Origin: Fasciolopsis buskii
Taxonomy: Eukaryota > Platyhelminthes > Trematoda > Plagiorchiida > Fasciolidae
Direction of reading: 5' to 3'
DNA length: 64,000 nucleotides
NCBI GenBank assembly: GCA_008360955.1
Contig: LUCM01008347.1
Location: 128,619-192,618, forward strand
Position 1 is the stretch's first letter, and each line of letters starts with the position of its first letter. The notes beneath the pieces are model-generated. The model was not told where the DNA came from and made no database searches. It saw only the letters and a program-made list of their open reading frames with translations. Below are positions 23,747-36,807 of the stretch, one piece after another. The position numbers and the translations under genes were made by a program.

Positions 23747-23789
23747 AAATCTCCTTTGTCTGATTGTTCTGGAGGTCATCACTTGCCAG
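23747..23789 (+). CDS. Candidate 43-base small exon
   Basis: Lies 41 bases after the previous small exon candidate. Acceptor GAGAAATTCCTTCCAG and donor CCAG|GTATTC. Open as KSPLSDCSGGHHLP or, in another frame, NLLCLIVLEVITCQ; the second joins in phase with the GKPLGL frame of the neighbour, but the intervening intron of 41 bases would be extremely short. Family unknown. Confidence 0.17.
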
Positions 23790-24097
23790 GTATTCATTAA
23801 CTAAATCAATGGGTTGCAACATTAAGGCGCTCAGCATTTCCTACCCCTGCCGAAGTTGATTACATTATCTGTTTTCTTGTACCATTAATTAAAGCTTTAC
23901 ATATGCTTCCACTTGGAGCATATGAATATGGTTCTCCTCTCTCTGGCCAGTAGTACAAGAAGTTATGCGGATGAATCTGCTGCATGGTTACAGGAAAAGT
24001 TATCTGTTGTAAAATTTTAACATAAATTACAGCCTTGATTAGTGTATGTTGCGGGAAAAGTTAAACATGGAGCTATAAATTGACCGAGAATTTCAAG

Positions 24098-24177
24098 CCG
24101 TTTATTATTCAATACCTGGTGCTAAAAAAGATCGTAATGTTTCCCACTCACTGCCTTACTGTCACGATTCCCGCAAC
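24098..24177 (+). CDS. Weak candidate exon
   Basis: A strong donor AAC|GTAAGT (GT at 24178-24179) follows 26 open codons (VYYSIPGAKKDRNVSHSL, then PYCHDSRN). The acceptor (ATTTCAAG) has a poor pyrimidine tract. With the two small exons just upstream, this makes a local cluster of plus-strand splice signals. Confidence 0.17.
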
Positions 24178-24683
24178 GTAAGTAATAAAATAAGCCCACG
24201 TAAATGACTTTGACGCATGGTGAATTCTGATGCAACCCAAGATAACTCCCAAATAAACACATTAATGTTCATGATTAGCCAGGACTGTCGGACCCCAGTT
24301 ACTGTGAAATAATGCCGCTAATAAACTGTTAACTTCGACTTGCCATTACAGGCACAATCCTCAGTAGGATACTCTATAAAATAAATACTGGTGGACATTC
24401 GAGTTTGATATTATCTGTGAATGCAAACTAGGATAAATTCCAAGGCCTTCCTAAAATCGTTTTTTCTGTAATTTGCTTACTTCAGCGGTACTTCATTTTT
24501 CATGTTCAAAAAAATTACCTAGACAACCAAGGACACACACGTAACTGGGCTCATTAGTATTTTTCACAAGCAGACAAATTGAAGGAGACCTTTGAAAAAA
24601 GTCATGATATGTGCTGATGCTTCTTCATGTGACGCACTGAGAAAGGAAATTTTCGATTGCGTCAAAATCGACGGCACCTCACT

Positions 24684-24728
24684 TTCTCTCTCTCTCTCTC
24701 TTCATATATATAAGATATATATATATAA
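24684..24728. repeat. TC microsatellite followed by TA microsatellite
   Basis: About nine TC units (24684-24702) followed directly by TCATATATATAAGATATATA and further TA units. Compound simple repeat. Confidence 0.9.
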
Positions 24729-27700
24729 TCTTCGCGTGAAGAATGTGAATAAAACGATAGCTGCTAGCTGAAGTCAAAAAGAGTTTTGTCCTTGTTGTAA
24801 CACTGAATTGCAGGAATTGTGAGCGAGCATCGAATTTCAGCTTGGGTTACGGTGACTGTTTATGTGATGCTTAGAACTACAAATTTATCTCATATGAACA
24901 GACATTACCAGTAGAAATACCAGTTCCAGCAATTGAGGACAGCCTGTCAATATCATTGACGACGTTTTTCCTGAATTCACCATCCTCTTCTTTAAACATT
25001 GTTTGGATAGTTGAAAAACGTAACTGGGAATTCTCAAAATCGATAGCATAGAAGCCCGCAAATGAAAATTCATTACAAATCTTGCATTTTTTGTGTTCGT
25101 AAACTCATCAAGTTTGTTCATTCTTGAAATTGCTTTGGATATATGACACAGGAGATCAGGAAAAATGGAGAAAACATGTTCTAATTTAAAACAGCTTCAA
25201 AAATGAAAAAATCCAGTTCTGTAACTGAACGAAGGATACCTTTCGGTCTCATGCATTTCGTTTGGCATTCTATGGAATCCTCTGCCTCCCATAACATGCT
25301 CGACGCCCTTAATTTAGCCATGGTCAAAAACAACACATAAACTGAGCGCATGATATCGTTCCAGCAGTTCCCATTTGTTTCATTATGGATCTAAAAACTG
25401 ACTAAATATTTATTCGATAACAAATGAGCTTACGTTCAGTGAGAGTTACGCAGATGTAAGCTGTTTATTCTTGCAATTATTGCCAGCGATCAGGTTAGTC
25501 TTCTCTTCCATAAATGATATCGAAGTGGGGGATTTTTCCCTTTTTTACTCGCTCTTACCCATGCTCAGTTGCGGATTAGCAGATGGGCCGCCTAAACCGG
25601 CTTTCAGTACAAACACAAATGAAGAATTAGTGGAGAAGTGCCAGTCGCCGAAAGCTTGTACTTGGACCAGTTACAAGCTGCGCTTGAATACCTGGCTCAG
25701 AGGTTGAAAAGGACTCTGCAGGCCATATCGCATAAGTTAGCTGAGCCGACCATATGGCATCTGTACTCTGCTTAATCAGGGACTAAAATGAGCGATGAGT
25801 TTTACTTTTCGTCTTATAGCTCGTGGAATTTCAAGCAAAATCTCTTCTGGGTGAAGAATTTACTTCACTCGAGAGCATCTACGAAGAAAAACTTCTTAGA
25901 ATAGGGCTATGCAGACATTTTTCTCATATTGTGCGCAAATTATTGGACACAGAGAATATAATGTTACGTTTATCAGTTGGAACACTGTGCTTACAACTGG
26001 GGATTACGAGAATTTTTTCTCCTTCCAATTGACCCAAAACTAACGAAATCACGCGTAGGCATAAAGACGAATAAGAACAAGAAAACTGTTTCTGAATTGC
26101 AAGTAAAATTATCAATTGGTAGCATCATGATGGTTCATAATTCTCCGTTTGGTCGAAAACAAAAGGATTCGAACTATCCAGAGTGATCATTACAGAGTCA
26201 AATTTCGAGATTAGGGACTGAATGATATCTGATTTAAAAAAAACATTTCGGCACCTAATTAAGAACATTATTGCGATGCTACTGCATGTTTTTACCAATC
26301 ATCCAGCTGGTGAATCATTGGTTTCTAGTTCATATAAAACAAAATAAATAATATTGGATATCAGACAAAGGTAATAGTTTTTTAAAACGTATTTTTGTCA
26401 AACCTTACTTGGCATTCAAGATAGCCCTGTGTATCCCATTTCTTGATGTGCATCCGACAACCATGTAACGGCTGTGATTGAAGCCAACAAACACCCTCAA
26501 TGAAAAATGGGAGAAGTGGACAGAGAAATAATCTCACACGTCTTGTGGGTGATGTGTTGAGAAGAAACACCGAGGTCCTGCAGTAGAATGTCGACTACAG
26601 ACAACTCGAACTATTGACCACACGGTCTCAGGTTAAGGAGCACCTCTACTTTCATTGTACTCAAGCGACCACCACTAAACATCAGGTTTTTTTCTTAGAA
26701 TAAGCATACCTTATTACACGGTTGATAGTGGTGATCAGGTCTGGATTTTGTTGGAAATGTAGGAGCGGAAGTGCCTAGCACACTTACAGAAAGCGTATCC
26801 TGCAGGTTAATGCTGGCAAAAGACTGGCAATATCACCGATCAGACTGACAGAAGTCACGTCTCCAGGATCGAGCGGTCAACACTAGATTAGAAGCTAAAA
26901 TTCTTCCACTGCTGATTAAATCCCAGTTTGGCAGTGTTTAGTTGACCAAATTTTTCTTTCAGAACATCTGGGGATTTGGTCTTTCTATTTAGAAAACTAC
27001 TGAGGGAAACGAAAAAGGAGAAACAATTGCATCACTTCTGAACCCAGTTGTGACTCACTTCTGAATGGTGCTGCCTTCATTTAAACGAGGTTGCGATCCC
27101 GCAAAATATTTTGCTGACAGTGATCTAATCAGTAGGTGGTTAACCAATGGACCATCAAAATTTAATGGGTCACATACAGCAGACAGCTTGAGAACTGGAT
27201 TCACAAGGAATCGAGATCGTCTGTGGAATTCCTATTTTGCCGCCAGTTGAAAAATGACAAAAACGGTAACCATTTTGGAATCTGACCGTTTAAAATAATT
27301 GAATAATCTCTTCAATGGATCAACTTTTCTAGTCTACAGGGAGCATTTGTTGCAAAAATACCATCTGAAAATTCTTTGGCAAAGTACTAATCTTTGTCCG
27401 ACTGAGGATATCGTAAATCAGTCCTTATCCCATGCCGAAATCAAAAGTCGAACAATCCGAACTATAGTGTGAACTAACGATTCAGAATAAGAATAGAAAC
27501 GCCCACGTGAATGTATGCAAATTGAGCCTCGATGACCAATTAGCTTACCGAATTGCCTGCGGGTTCCGCGAAGACGCGATTTGCGCAGTGCAATAGTTTG
27601 CAGATATTCGGTTACGTGAGCTTTACGGATCTGTGTTGGGAGAATTCCGACTAATCGAACATGGCACGAAAGCCTGTCTCTAATGGATAGGGTTCTAATT

Positions 27701-30700
27701 GTCTACGTTTTTTCAATTAATTGTCTTTGCATCAGTTATGAGCACATTTGAGCAAGTGAACTGAAGATAATTTCCGGATCATTATAATCATCCATCAAGT
27801 TTTTATTACGAAATTTCTCGAAAACACCCCGGACAATTTTGACGGTCGGTAGGAAAACGAAGACGGCAACGTAACAATCGATGTAGCGGTGACAGAACAA
27901 TTTACTCTGTGTATTTACGTTATAATACACTTAGGAATTTTTAACGTGCTGCAAAATCCATTCATTTTGTGTGATGCTTATAAGTCGTCACTCTTTAAAA
28001 AGTCTGAATGCTTTGTACCGACCATATGCTCTCCAGTGGACAAAATCTAGCTTTGACCGGGACAATCGTGTCACTAGTTTCGGGAATTTGGCCTTGCTCA
28101 CCACCGAAGGATCGGATGGCAGTCGAAAATCCACACCAGCATCCTTTAGTCTGTATTGTCAACTTGCGTTCCACTTAAACTACAAGCAAAGTTGCACATC
28201 AAATCTGAAGTAGGATATGACAACCAACTCGGTTCGCGATCGTCAACAGGACACAGCGCGGTGGCTAAGATGAGATTACTACGCGTTGAGTAGAAGTTGT
28301 GGTATGCATTATGCAGCACACAGTCACAGTTAGCAAATTCATCGAGTGAATCTATAAAACTCCGTGAATATAACCTTATTTTTGCGGAAATCAGCGGAAA
28401 GTGAAAATGCATAAGGACACCCTCGGATGGTTTTTCGAGTAATATTGCATTGCGGTTGATGTGAATGCAAGCGCCACTTTGCTTTCGTCAGCAATATAGT
28501 TCTTAACCTCATGAAAAATACCACCAGATGGGAAGTTGCAAAGACGCCATTGTATGAACAAGTACAAGGCTTTCATTTCTGCGAAAAGTATTGTGTTAAA
28601 TGAAACTTCCTGAAAGCACGTCTTTGGAGTTTCCTCAAGGTAGATTTACTACTGATCTTACTGAACGACAATCCGTCCTGAGAAACGTTACACATGAAAA
28701 TCGAAATGTCGGCTCCATTTGACGTCCTTTGGCAGTGGTGAGTTTTTGACGAGTATATACATTTCCTTATAGTGTGCTGTGCGATGAATCGTTTTTTGAA
28801 TCGCAATTCTCAAAACATTCGATTTTGACTTTTTTATTCCTGCCCCGTAAAATTGATTTTTGTTTCATCGAAATACGAGACGAAAAAACAAAAATACCTT
28901 CATTAGAACTTAAAATTGCAAGCAGTTAATTTATGATTGCCTTCGTCCATAAGTTGGTACACTTTGAGCATTGTGAAATAAATACAAAACTGTGCGTTTT
29001 CACCGAATCTTAATAAGTCACCTTTCTGAGTTCGGTAGTTAATTTTTAAAATTGCTCGGAGAACAGCTTTTTACATAAAAATTGGAAGCTCAGCAAATAT
29101 TCATAATAGTCACAGCATAATACAATTTGAAATAACTACAGACTGGCGTGTATTGCCTGAACATTGATCTGCCAAAGATATATTAGGTGTACGGATCCGA
29201 ATTTGCCCTAATTACTGTATTTTCTCGCGCTTCCCTTATAGTCATTTACAGAAAGAATTTGTCGTCAAAACCTAAACTATTGGAACAAGCAAGGTACTCG
29301 ATAAAGAAAACGCCGGTTTTTGGAAGAGAAACAGCGTTACATGAATGTTTACGGAAAATCGACAAAATTTGTTTGACATCACTGTACAAATTCAGGTTTC
29401 AGAGAAACCAGCAGGTTTTTTCAAGTTCGTCTCCATTTGTTTCGCGTCCATTCCCTGGACAGCGAATGGGAATGGGGTTGAACGCGTCACTCACATAGAC
29501 AAATTCTACCGACCATTTCAGAAATCGCACATAATTCAGCAAGAATTAGAAGCGTATCTGTTTTTTGGGCACAAAACTGATGAGCCAAACATGTACATTT
29601 GCAATTCAGCACATAAGGTTTAGTGATCGACATTTTGTATGTTATGGAAACCAAGAACATTTTCAAACGGTAAACGAAGAGATTCGTGATCCTCAGTGCA
29701 CTGAATGAAAAATCTGCTGGAGAATTTCGTGAAAATAATTTGCCGTTGATTCCCAGGCTCACTGCTAACGAATGTTTTGTTTACAATCCAAAGAATTGAA
29801 GATAATGCTTGCTTATCGGTAAAACGTTCTGCCTAGTACAGACAAAAATTGATTATCAGAAGCAGAACGGTTCATTAAGTGCGTGTGGATATTAACAAGC
29901 TGCCGAATTCATCAAAACAAAAAAAAATAGATGGTGTAAGATGTTACCAAATGACAAATCACTCTGGTTAATGACATATGGAAATCGATTTGGTATTCAT
30001 ATGACTTGGACTCAGCAACAGAATGCCAACTGAAGAACAGCCTCGAATAAATGAAGGTTCGAATAATCACATAGTCACAAAATCTGTTTAGCCCCATGGA
30101 AGACGAGTTGGTTGGGCATCATGACCTAGTTGGCGGAGAATCACTGAATTGTAGTCATGTAATACTGGCCTTTGAGATCGTGCCGGGTCAAATTATTCCT
30201 TGAACATTGATAGACCTTTTGGGCAATTTGCTAGCTGCCGAGAAAATTGAGTCTTTTTTGTGGTTAGAAAGTCAAAAATGTTCTGCAAAATCCGTTGTGA
30301 ATGCCGCTGATCCTTCCTACTTTTGTATTTGTCACGGCAACTCGGTACGAACTAATAAAATACCAGTGAAGCCGAATTTGTCAAGCGACGATTTCAATGT
30401 CGTCTAGATTTGTCTTTCGAAGGTAGCTGCATTTCCAGAAGAGTAGGATTTACGGCTGATCTGAGTACTTGATGCATTCTGTCTGTAAGACGGTTACTAT
30501 CATAAGCCGTTCTGTGGGTCTCGATATGGGCTTAGGCCTATTTCAAAAATTCTTCTTGTAAATTATTAGACTGTAGCTAAAGAAATTTCCATATTGATCG
30601 CTGCATGTCATTATTCAGGTGGATGAGTCATCGAAATGTTCCATCTGCTTGCTTGATGTCACCAGTGATCTAGACACCTAATATATTGTCTAGTTCAATA

Positions 30701-30974
30701 TCAACCAAAATGGCAGTGAACGGAGTTGTGGACCTAAAATATCAGAAAACAAGAGAGTAAAGTAAAATATCATCAACTTAACGTGTGCCTAGTAATGTTT
30801 GAGGAAAGTTATCACAACGGGATGTCCTCAGCTACGGTCGGGCCTAACGGTTTAGCTAATGCTAGACATCTATTCTTCTGCAGGAGATAACTTCAGAATC
30901 AAAATATGCCATGTCTGTTCACGCAACACTAGGGCGTGCAAATATTCAACGGGCATCAAAATAACAACACTTGC

Positions 30975-30990
30975 AGAGAGAGAGAGAGAC
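30975..30990. repeat. Short GA microsatellite
   Basis: Uninterrupted AG/GA dinucleotides, about eight units. Confidence 0.85.
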
Positions 30991-33423
30991 TAGAATCTCA
31001 AAATGTGCGCCTTTCTCTAGGGGATCACAGTTGTCAATAGGGAGTCCGCCTTGCACATTTTCAGGGGTCATTTGATGACTGTCTACATGATACATCAAAA
31101 AATCACAGGTGGCTTAAAAACAACGAGAAAGCCGACACAAATCAAAGTCGGGGAGGGTGACGTTTCGAATTCTGGGGTTTTACGACAACGGTGTTTTGCA
31201 TTCGGATAATTTTTGGCGTAGCTTATTGTCAAAACAGCACGATGACATGGATGATCTTGTTAAAGCAGTCAATATTATCCTTCCAAAAGAAGAGATTAGA
31301 ATACCTTTTCGGTACTCAGCATTGGTTTCCTTTTGCAAAACGTTATGCAAAGAATTTTCACCGTTTTTGCAGTGTGCAGCTGGTGTGCATTAAAGAATTC
31401 CTGGGATGGAAAGGTTTGACCTTGAAATAGTTGAACTGTCACCTTTTCTCCTAGGTGGTCTGACGGATGCACATTTCTAATTCATTTCTGAGTTCCATAA
31501 ATGTATAGCTATCCAATTTTCAGACCCAAGTATGAATCAATGACCATGTTTGGAACCTAATGGAAGTGCCTAAATTATAGCGAATCAAAAACAAATTTCT
31601 GTTCACGACCACCACACTAGACCATAATAAACTAACGAGTTTTTGTCCTAATCAGTTCACTGTAGACGTTACCAGAAACGAACAAATGACTAGAGTTTTT
31701 GGCCAACTTGAGATCATTTGTCTTTTCTTCATCCGGTCAGGTTGGGTTTATTAGAAATAAAATGAGTACGATGGAGAGAATATCAGTAGCTACCAACGTG
31801 TTGAAAGATCGAGCTATGTTGGCAAAATGGTGGACGTTGCGTTTTGGCGTCCAGAAGCCAAGTTGTGTTAGTGACAATCAAGATCGGATCACTGAACAAG
31901 GAATTTGTCACTTCCACTGGCTCTGAATAATGACTACCACGGCCCACGATTGGTGTACCGGCAGTTGCAAGACTGACTGGAATAGCAGAAAATTCCATTT
32001 TCGTTTTCCCAAAGATTTGCGTTCGAATTTGTGCTAAGTTAGCTATGATTACTTCAACACACCGTAACCTTGAGATTTTCATGCTGTAGAATTCCAGACA
32101 GTAACAATGAGATGTAATGTTTCATTCAAAATATTAATTATGCAATCATAGTGGATAATTTAATGAACTGTTCGGAATTCACACTCAAAACCTCCATGAA
32201 ATCTGCTCGATTCTATGGCGCTTTGAATAGCGAATGGAAGTTGATGGATGGAACACGAAAATGCAAAAATCTGATAAGGTGTTTGACAAACGAAATTTGG
32301 TACATGTTTGCATACACAAATATTTAATATGAATATATCCTTACCCAATAAAGAAATGTGTTTTGAAATTTCGAGATCATTTCTGTTGTGAGAAAAGAGT
32401 CCGATTCATTGCATTTCACGATTCATGTACGGAAAACTGTCACCAAATCTCCTGTTTATTGTGTGCACATCAGACAAGCTTGTGCTGCAACGAAAAACTA
32501 CCAAACTTTTCGAATGTAGCAGCCTCATCATGTTGAACGTAAGGCCGAAAAACAGTTATTTTGTTCGTACAACAAGGACTTCAACATTCATCATTCTAAG
32601 CCTTTTGAAATTTTCTGTTTCATAAATAAAACAGGCCTCTGGTTTTCAATTTGGTGTTATGTAGTTTATAAGTTTCTAGATATGAATGATGGTGATGCGG
32701 TGGCAGGTCCGTCGTTGCGGTTTTTTGAAGTTCTACGTATTCCAGTGCCCCGTACCCAGCTGGTACTTTGCCCAAATCAGACCACGTAAACACTTCTTTC
32801 GATGAACGGATACGATTTCTCACTCGCATAAGAACTGACAAGTGGTTTGTAGTATTTCACACGAAGTTAGACATGCATTAGCCAACACGATACGTGAGCT
32901 TTCACTTCGATGGTTTTACGTAATCATTTTTACGAAGCATTCACTCGATCACTGCCTTCCGGTTTATCGGTTAACATCAGCTCATCGTTAGCGCCACGAG
33001 GACACCTTCACAGTATTTACCGTGTAAAGATTCCAATAAATTGTCGGTAGGGACAACCATACCCGTGAAATTTACGCAACTACAATGTTTCCAATTTTCT
33101 GTCATCGTCATGCCGATGTTGATTTTTTCGCTTACGTGCTTAACAACATGATGCTCCTATCAGAACTGATGTTGAAGATTGAGTGCTAGACGTGTTCGTT
33201 AGTCTAACAAATTTGTGACCTAATAAGGAAATCGAACGGGTTAATCGGAACCAAGTCAAACAATCAATCTTCATCTCAACAGATGGGGAGGATGCTTAGA
33301 TGGAAAGACTGACATTAATAGATTTGAAATTATGCATCGTGCAACAGTAAAACCTGTTTGCCACATTTATGAATCATCACCGGAGCACATGAGCCCAGCC
33401 TAAATGGTGGCTCATTTTCCAAG

Positions 33424-33677
33424 TGTACGATTGTGAGTCAGCAATCAACAAAAGCGCGAACAAACCCATCCACCCCGAAACACATCCTTACAAATCAAGT
33501 TATTTAGACCGGCACACAAATCTATTCACGTCATCAGCAGCATCGTTTTCCGAAGCTGCCAAATTGATATCGCTCGTGAGGAGCACACCTGTCTTTTCGA
33601 GTGACGTACACTATTTCCGGAGATTACTTTTTGAACAATTTACGGAGAACGAACACTTAAACTCATCTAGTCGCAAG
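33424..33677 (+). CDS. Candidate internal exon, unknown protein
   Basis: After an acceptor TCATTTTCCAAG (AG at 33422-33423) the frame is open for two bases plus 84 codons and closes at a donor CGCAAG|GTATTT (GT at 33678-33679). The whole stop-to-stop run is over 100 codons. The peptide is hydrophilic and serine-rich, with LFTSSAASFSEAAKLISLV and FSSDVHYFRRLLFEQF, compatible with helical soluble protein. Family not recognised. Exon candidates at 34847-35211 and 36556-36807 are on the opposite strand, so it would belong to another gene. Confidence 0.33.
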
Positions 33678-34846
33678 GTATTTGTTTTTTAGTCAAAGTA
33701 TTTGCTCTTAAGATATTAATTAACGTTATTAACCCAAGACATTTATGAACTTTGTCTCGTGAATATCCTCCGTAATGAAGATGGAATAATTTCTATCCAC
33801 TTTTCGTCTTGCTGTTTTGTGGCCTACGCCTGTTTGCGTTCATTTGAAGTGGAATGACTCACTCGGAAAAGTCTCGTAGCGTCAAACTTTGAAAATCATT
33901 TCAAAGCCCAGGCTGAAGGCCAGGAAATTCGGATGGCACATTTCAGTTAAAAGGACAGTCAACCACATGGTGATCTGTTTGAAAATTTGTTTTCCGCTCC
34001 CTTGGCTTGTCACATGTGAAAATATTCGGGTTTGTTTATTTCAGTCACGAGACTCGAATAACAATTTGTGGAGACTAGGACTTCTCGACTAAACGGTTGG
34101 GGGAAAAAACGGACACCCACAGGGGATTTGTGTCCGGTTGAACAAAACAGGCAGCAAATAGCAGAAAATAAGAATTGTACAAGTAGGGCAACGACAATTT
34201 TCTAATGCAGACAAAATGCGTTGTTCTGCAATAAATATGGATGAGACCATCTAGGGATACTAAAAATCGGGAAAACAAATACTTCGGTCCTAAAAAATTT
34301 CTTTGTACATCTCCTGTGCGGCTCAGATGGATTTTTAACTGCTTATCACCAAATCTTTCGCTCTGCCCTCCTCTTGTCGCGTTCTTCTTTCTACTGTCTG
34401 GCTCTAAATCTGGCAGCAACAACTAGATTAGGTAGACGCCCCTTTTGACTACCATATTTTGTTCATTATTTTTTATTAAAAACCAATATTACGGTCAATT
34501 ACTAATAAACGTGGATCGCCTAGATGAAAAAAGAACAAAGGGATCAACCGTTTTTATAAACTCACCCCCCATTTGCACAGGGCAACCTCATGTTGTCCCA
34601 TATTAGAATCGGATTAGTAATTCTGAAAAGGTATTCCACCTTTGGATACGGCTTAGTTGGCACTTCCTAACCCGTTCCCGGATGAACTGGACATGGTAAT
34701 CCTAAAGAATTGAGAGTGGGATTGTCATTTTGGATAGGTCACGCTTAACAATTCCGAACCTAAATGAATCAGCTCCGGAAACAAGCAAACTGCCTTGAAC
34801 AGTGCACTCAAAATACAATAATAAATTCCGAAAAATGTTTCACTGC
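33678..34846. other. No recognised gene
   Basis: Contains a 115-codon open run at 34075-34422 on minus that begins GC-richer (LPDLEPDSRKKNATRGGQ) and then becomes AT-rich and apolar; acceptor evidence is poor. Otherwise AT-rich with nothing recognised. Confidence 0.45.
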
Positions 34847-35211
34847 TTATTTTTCTGTTTGCCCAACCACTTTTTTGGTATATTTAAGTTGGATAAACCC
34901 TAATAAATCTACTGGCCATGCAGGGGCGCAAATCGATGAGGTTTTTTGGAGGAATACCAGCGTCTGTTGACAGTTTTCATGTAGAATGTTTTCCGCTAGG
35001 TCTCGGACACCGGGCTTGGCACTTGGATTGCAAATGTTCCATCGCCAGCAGAGGCGATAACGCAAGTTCATGAACACAATGAATTGTGAACTGTTATGGG
35101 TTGGAACCTCTTGGATTATGTCGAACTTGAGAGCAGATGCCAGCTCTTCTGCCCGATCTAGTAACGCATATCCTGTCAGCACTCTTCCGAAAGGGTTTAA
35201 AGCGTCCTCAC
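34847..35211 (-). CDS. Candidate terminal exon, unknown protein
   Basis: The longest stop-to-stop run noted in the window: about 150 codons on minus, from 35310 to a TAA at 34847. A usable acceptor, TCTTACACTGTGCGCATCCTAG, ends at 35212 and gives an exon of two bases plus 121 codons including the stop. The peptide begins EDALNPFGRVLTGYALLDRA and has an amphipathic stretch (LLDRAEELASALKFDI), then a tryptophan/arginine-rich part (LRYRLCWRWN) and a basic tail. No family recognised. The plus strand also shows acceptor-like sites here. The exon at 36556-36807 lies upstream on the same strand but leaves in phase 0, while this one needs one base from the previous exon, so another exon would have to lie between. 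Confidence 0.33.
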
Positions 35212-36555
35212 CTAGGATGCGCACAGTGTAAGAGGTAAGATCATGAGCCGAAGTCCAGATGATGTCGTCAAGACGGCATACAACAGTTTACAACCAACCG
35301 ATCACAACATCTACCACTCTACCCTTCGGCCTCAGAGGACTGACCTTCGGTTTGATGTGGATGACCCCGCAATTTGTATCGTTGGTGTTCACAATAGTGT
35401 AACATTTACTGTCCACACACCGAAGATCATGAATGAAAACTACGGAAACTGCTATCAACACAACTATTTAAATGCGTCCGTTTTACTTCCCCTATGAGCA
35501 ACATGTATGCATGCTTCTACCTTGAACTGGATGCGTGCTGTGTTCGTGAATAAAATATCTAGCGTTTATTAGAATATTTTGAAGACTGATTGTTCCGCGG
35601 AGTTAGATTTCACTCAGCAAGCACAAACTATTTATCGAAATGAGCCGCCTGGGTAGAAATGCAAATATTTCGGTCCCACATGACCAATTTATATATCCTC
35701 ATATTTTTTCGTTAAGGAATAATTTTAATTCGACCTGGTGCACATAGCATGTTATTGAAATACCAAAACCCTATCTCTTTCCTTGATAAATCTAACAGAT
35801 AAATCACCTCGATCATTATAAAAATAACCGTTTATGAATTACGTTCAAAGGATGGATAACTGGGTTCGTTCGCTTGGAATTTCGGACCTGTGCTGAAGGA
35901 GTTCTTCTAATCTGGTCGATTATTAAATATTGCAGGTCACCTTCTCTATAACAGCAGCCTAAAAAAAGGGCCAGTCTCTGTTCACATTTTTCTTGTCTAA
36001 ACCGGGTTAGACAGTCGAATGCAAAATGCGGTCGTTCACCCAGTCTGTCGGCACTAAAAGCAAAATGGCATCCGTAGTAGTATGGTACGTGTCAAAGTTA
36101 AATAACCTGGTGAAGAAGACCAAGACTTCTCCTTCATGAGAACCTAGCGGCAAAAAGCTCCTAGACTGTGATATGAAGAACTTTGATTAGGAAAGAAGAT
36201 AGGATGTCAAATGTTGTCAGTAAGAGAACCAAATTGGTTGTATAGACCTGTCCTGTAAAGTGAAATGCCATACCAACTAATCTACAGTTGATCCAGCTGA
36301 TCAATTCACCCAGAACGAACCGTCAAGCCGATCAAAGATGGAGAAAATTCTATTGGCTTAAATTTTCAACACAATAAGACCGCGTGAAACTGGAATTGTT
36401 TTCTTCCTGGCAGAAATCAGTGACTGAAATGACTAAGGCAGGAGATTGCAATTACCATCACCTTTCACGAAACCGTTCTTACATTTACTAGAAAAATTGA
36501 TTTTCTTCTCTGCCGACAGTCAACTCTTCTAACCGGGAACAAACTGGTAACTTAC
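35212..36555. other. No recognised gene
   Basis: If 36556-36807 and 34847-35211 belong to one minus-strand gene this would be intron plus at least one missed exon. I see no convincing exon in it. A 12-base segment 35216-35227 on plus between CCTCACCTAG and GTAAGA looks like a micro-exon but is most likely the shadow of the minus-strand acceptor. Confidence 0.4.
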
Positions 36556-36807
36556 TATCTGTGGGACTGATGCCCAAGTCACTAAACGTTTGCAGTCACG
36601 GCCATCAAAAACGAATACTAAGGGAAAATGAAGTGGAGCAAGGCCAGTATTATTCCACTGATGAATATCGGCTGACCCGATGCTGACCTTTGGATGAAGC
36701 GCGTCAGTCACCTTCGATTTTCGATTTTCGATCCTTAGAGCAGTACGACATCGAGGGATAAGGAGAGGTGCAAACGTTCTAGTGGTTGGTGAATGTAAAT
36801 TCATTTT
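36556..36807 (-). CDS. Candidate exon of exactly 84 codons, unknown protein
   Basis: On minus, the acceptor GACTCGTCTACAG (AG at 36809-36808) is followed by AAA ATG and an open frame of 84 codons, ending at a consensus donor CAGATA|GTAAGT (GT at 36555-36554). Both ends are phase 0. The ATG is the second codon, so it could also be a first coding exon. The peptide has a basic segment (ALRIENRKSKVTDALHPK), then an apolar strand (PLHFPLVFVFDG) followed by RDCKRLVTWASVPQI. Base composition is richer in GC than its surroundings. No family recognised. Confidence 0.37.

Larger units (their letters stand above)
24178..33423. other. No recognised gene; simple repeats and chance-level open runs
   Basis: AT-rich. 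Holds a TC/TA microsatellite at 24684-24728 and a short GA run at 30975-30990. Open runs without known motifs or firm splice pairs include 27736-27930 minus, 28573-28806 minus, 29345-29623 plus (92 codons), 31111-31393 plus, 31783-32082 minus (99 codons) and 32620-32841 minus. The last follows an acceptor-like CCACTTGTCAG and ends in a stop, so it might be a terminal exon (contains TWSDLGKVPAGYGALEYVEL), but nothing else supports it. Confidence 0.45.

Noticed and set aside
27065..27250. Plus-strand PSFKRGCDPAKYF, reminiscent of the LINE motif before NYRPIS
   Set aside because: The following residues do not match NYRPISL and no further RT motif follows, so a chance resemblance.
31783..32082. 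99-codon minus-strand run with ATAGTPIVGRGSHYSEPVEV
   Set aside because: An overlapping plus-strand run (31699-31926) looks equally protein-like and neither has good splice sites.
35216..35227. 12-base micro-exon on plus between CACCTAG and GTAAGA
   Set aside because: It coincides with the acceptor of the longer minus-strand open run, which explains it more simply.
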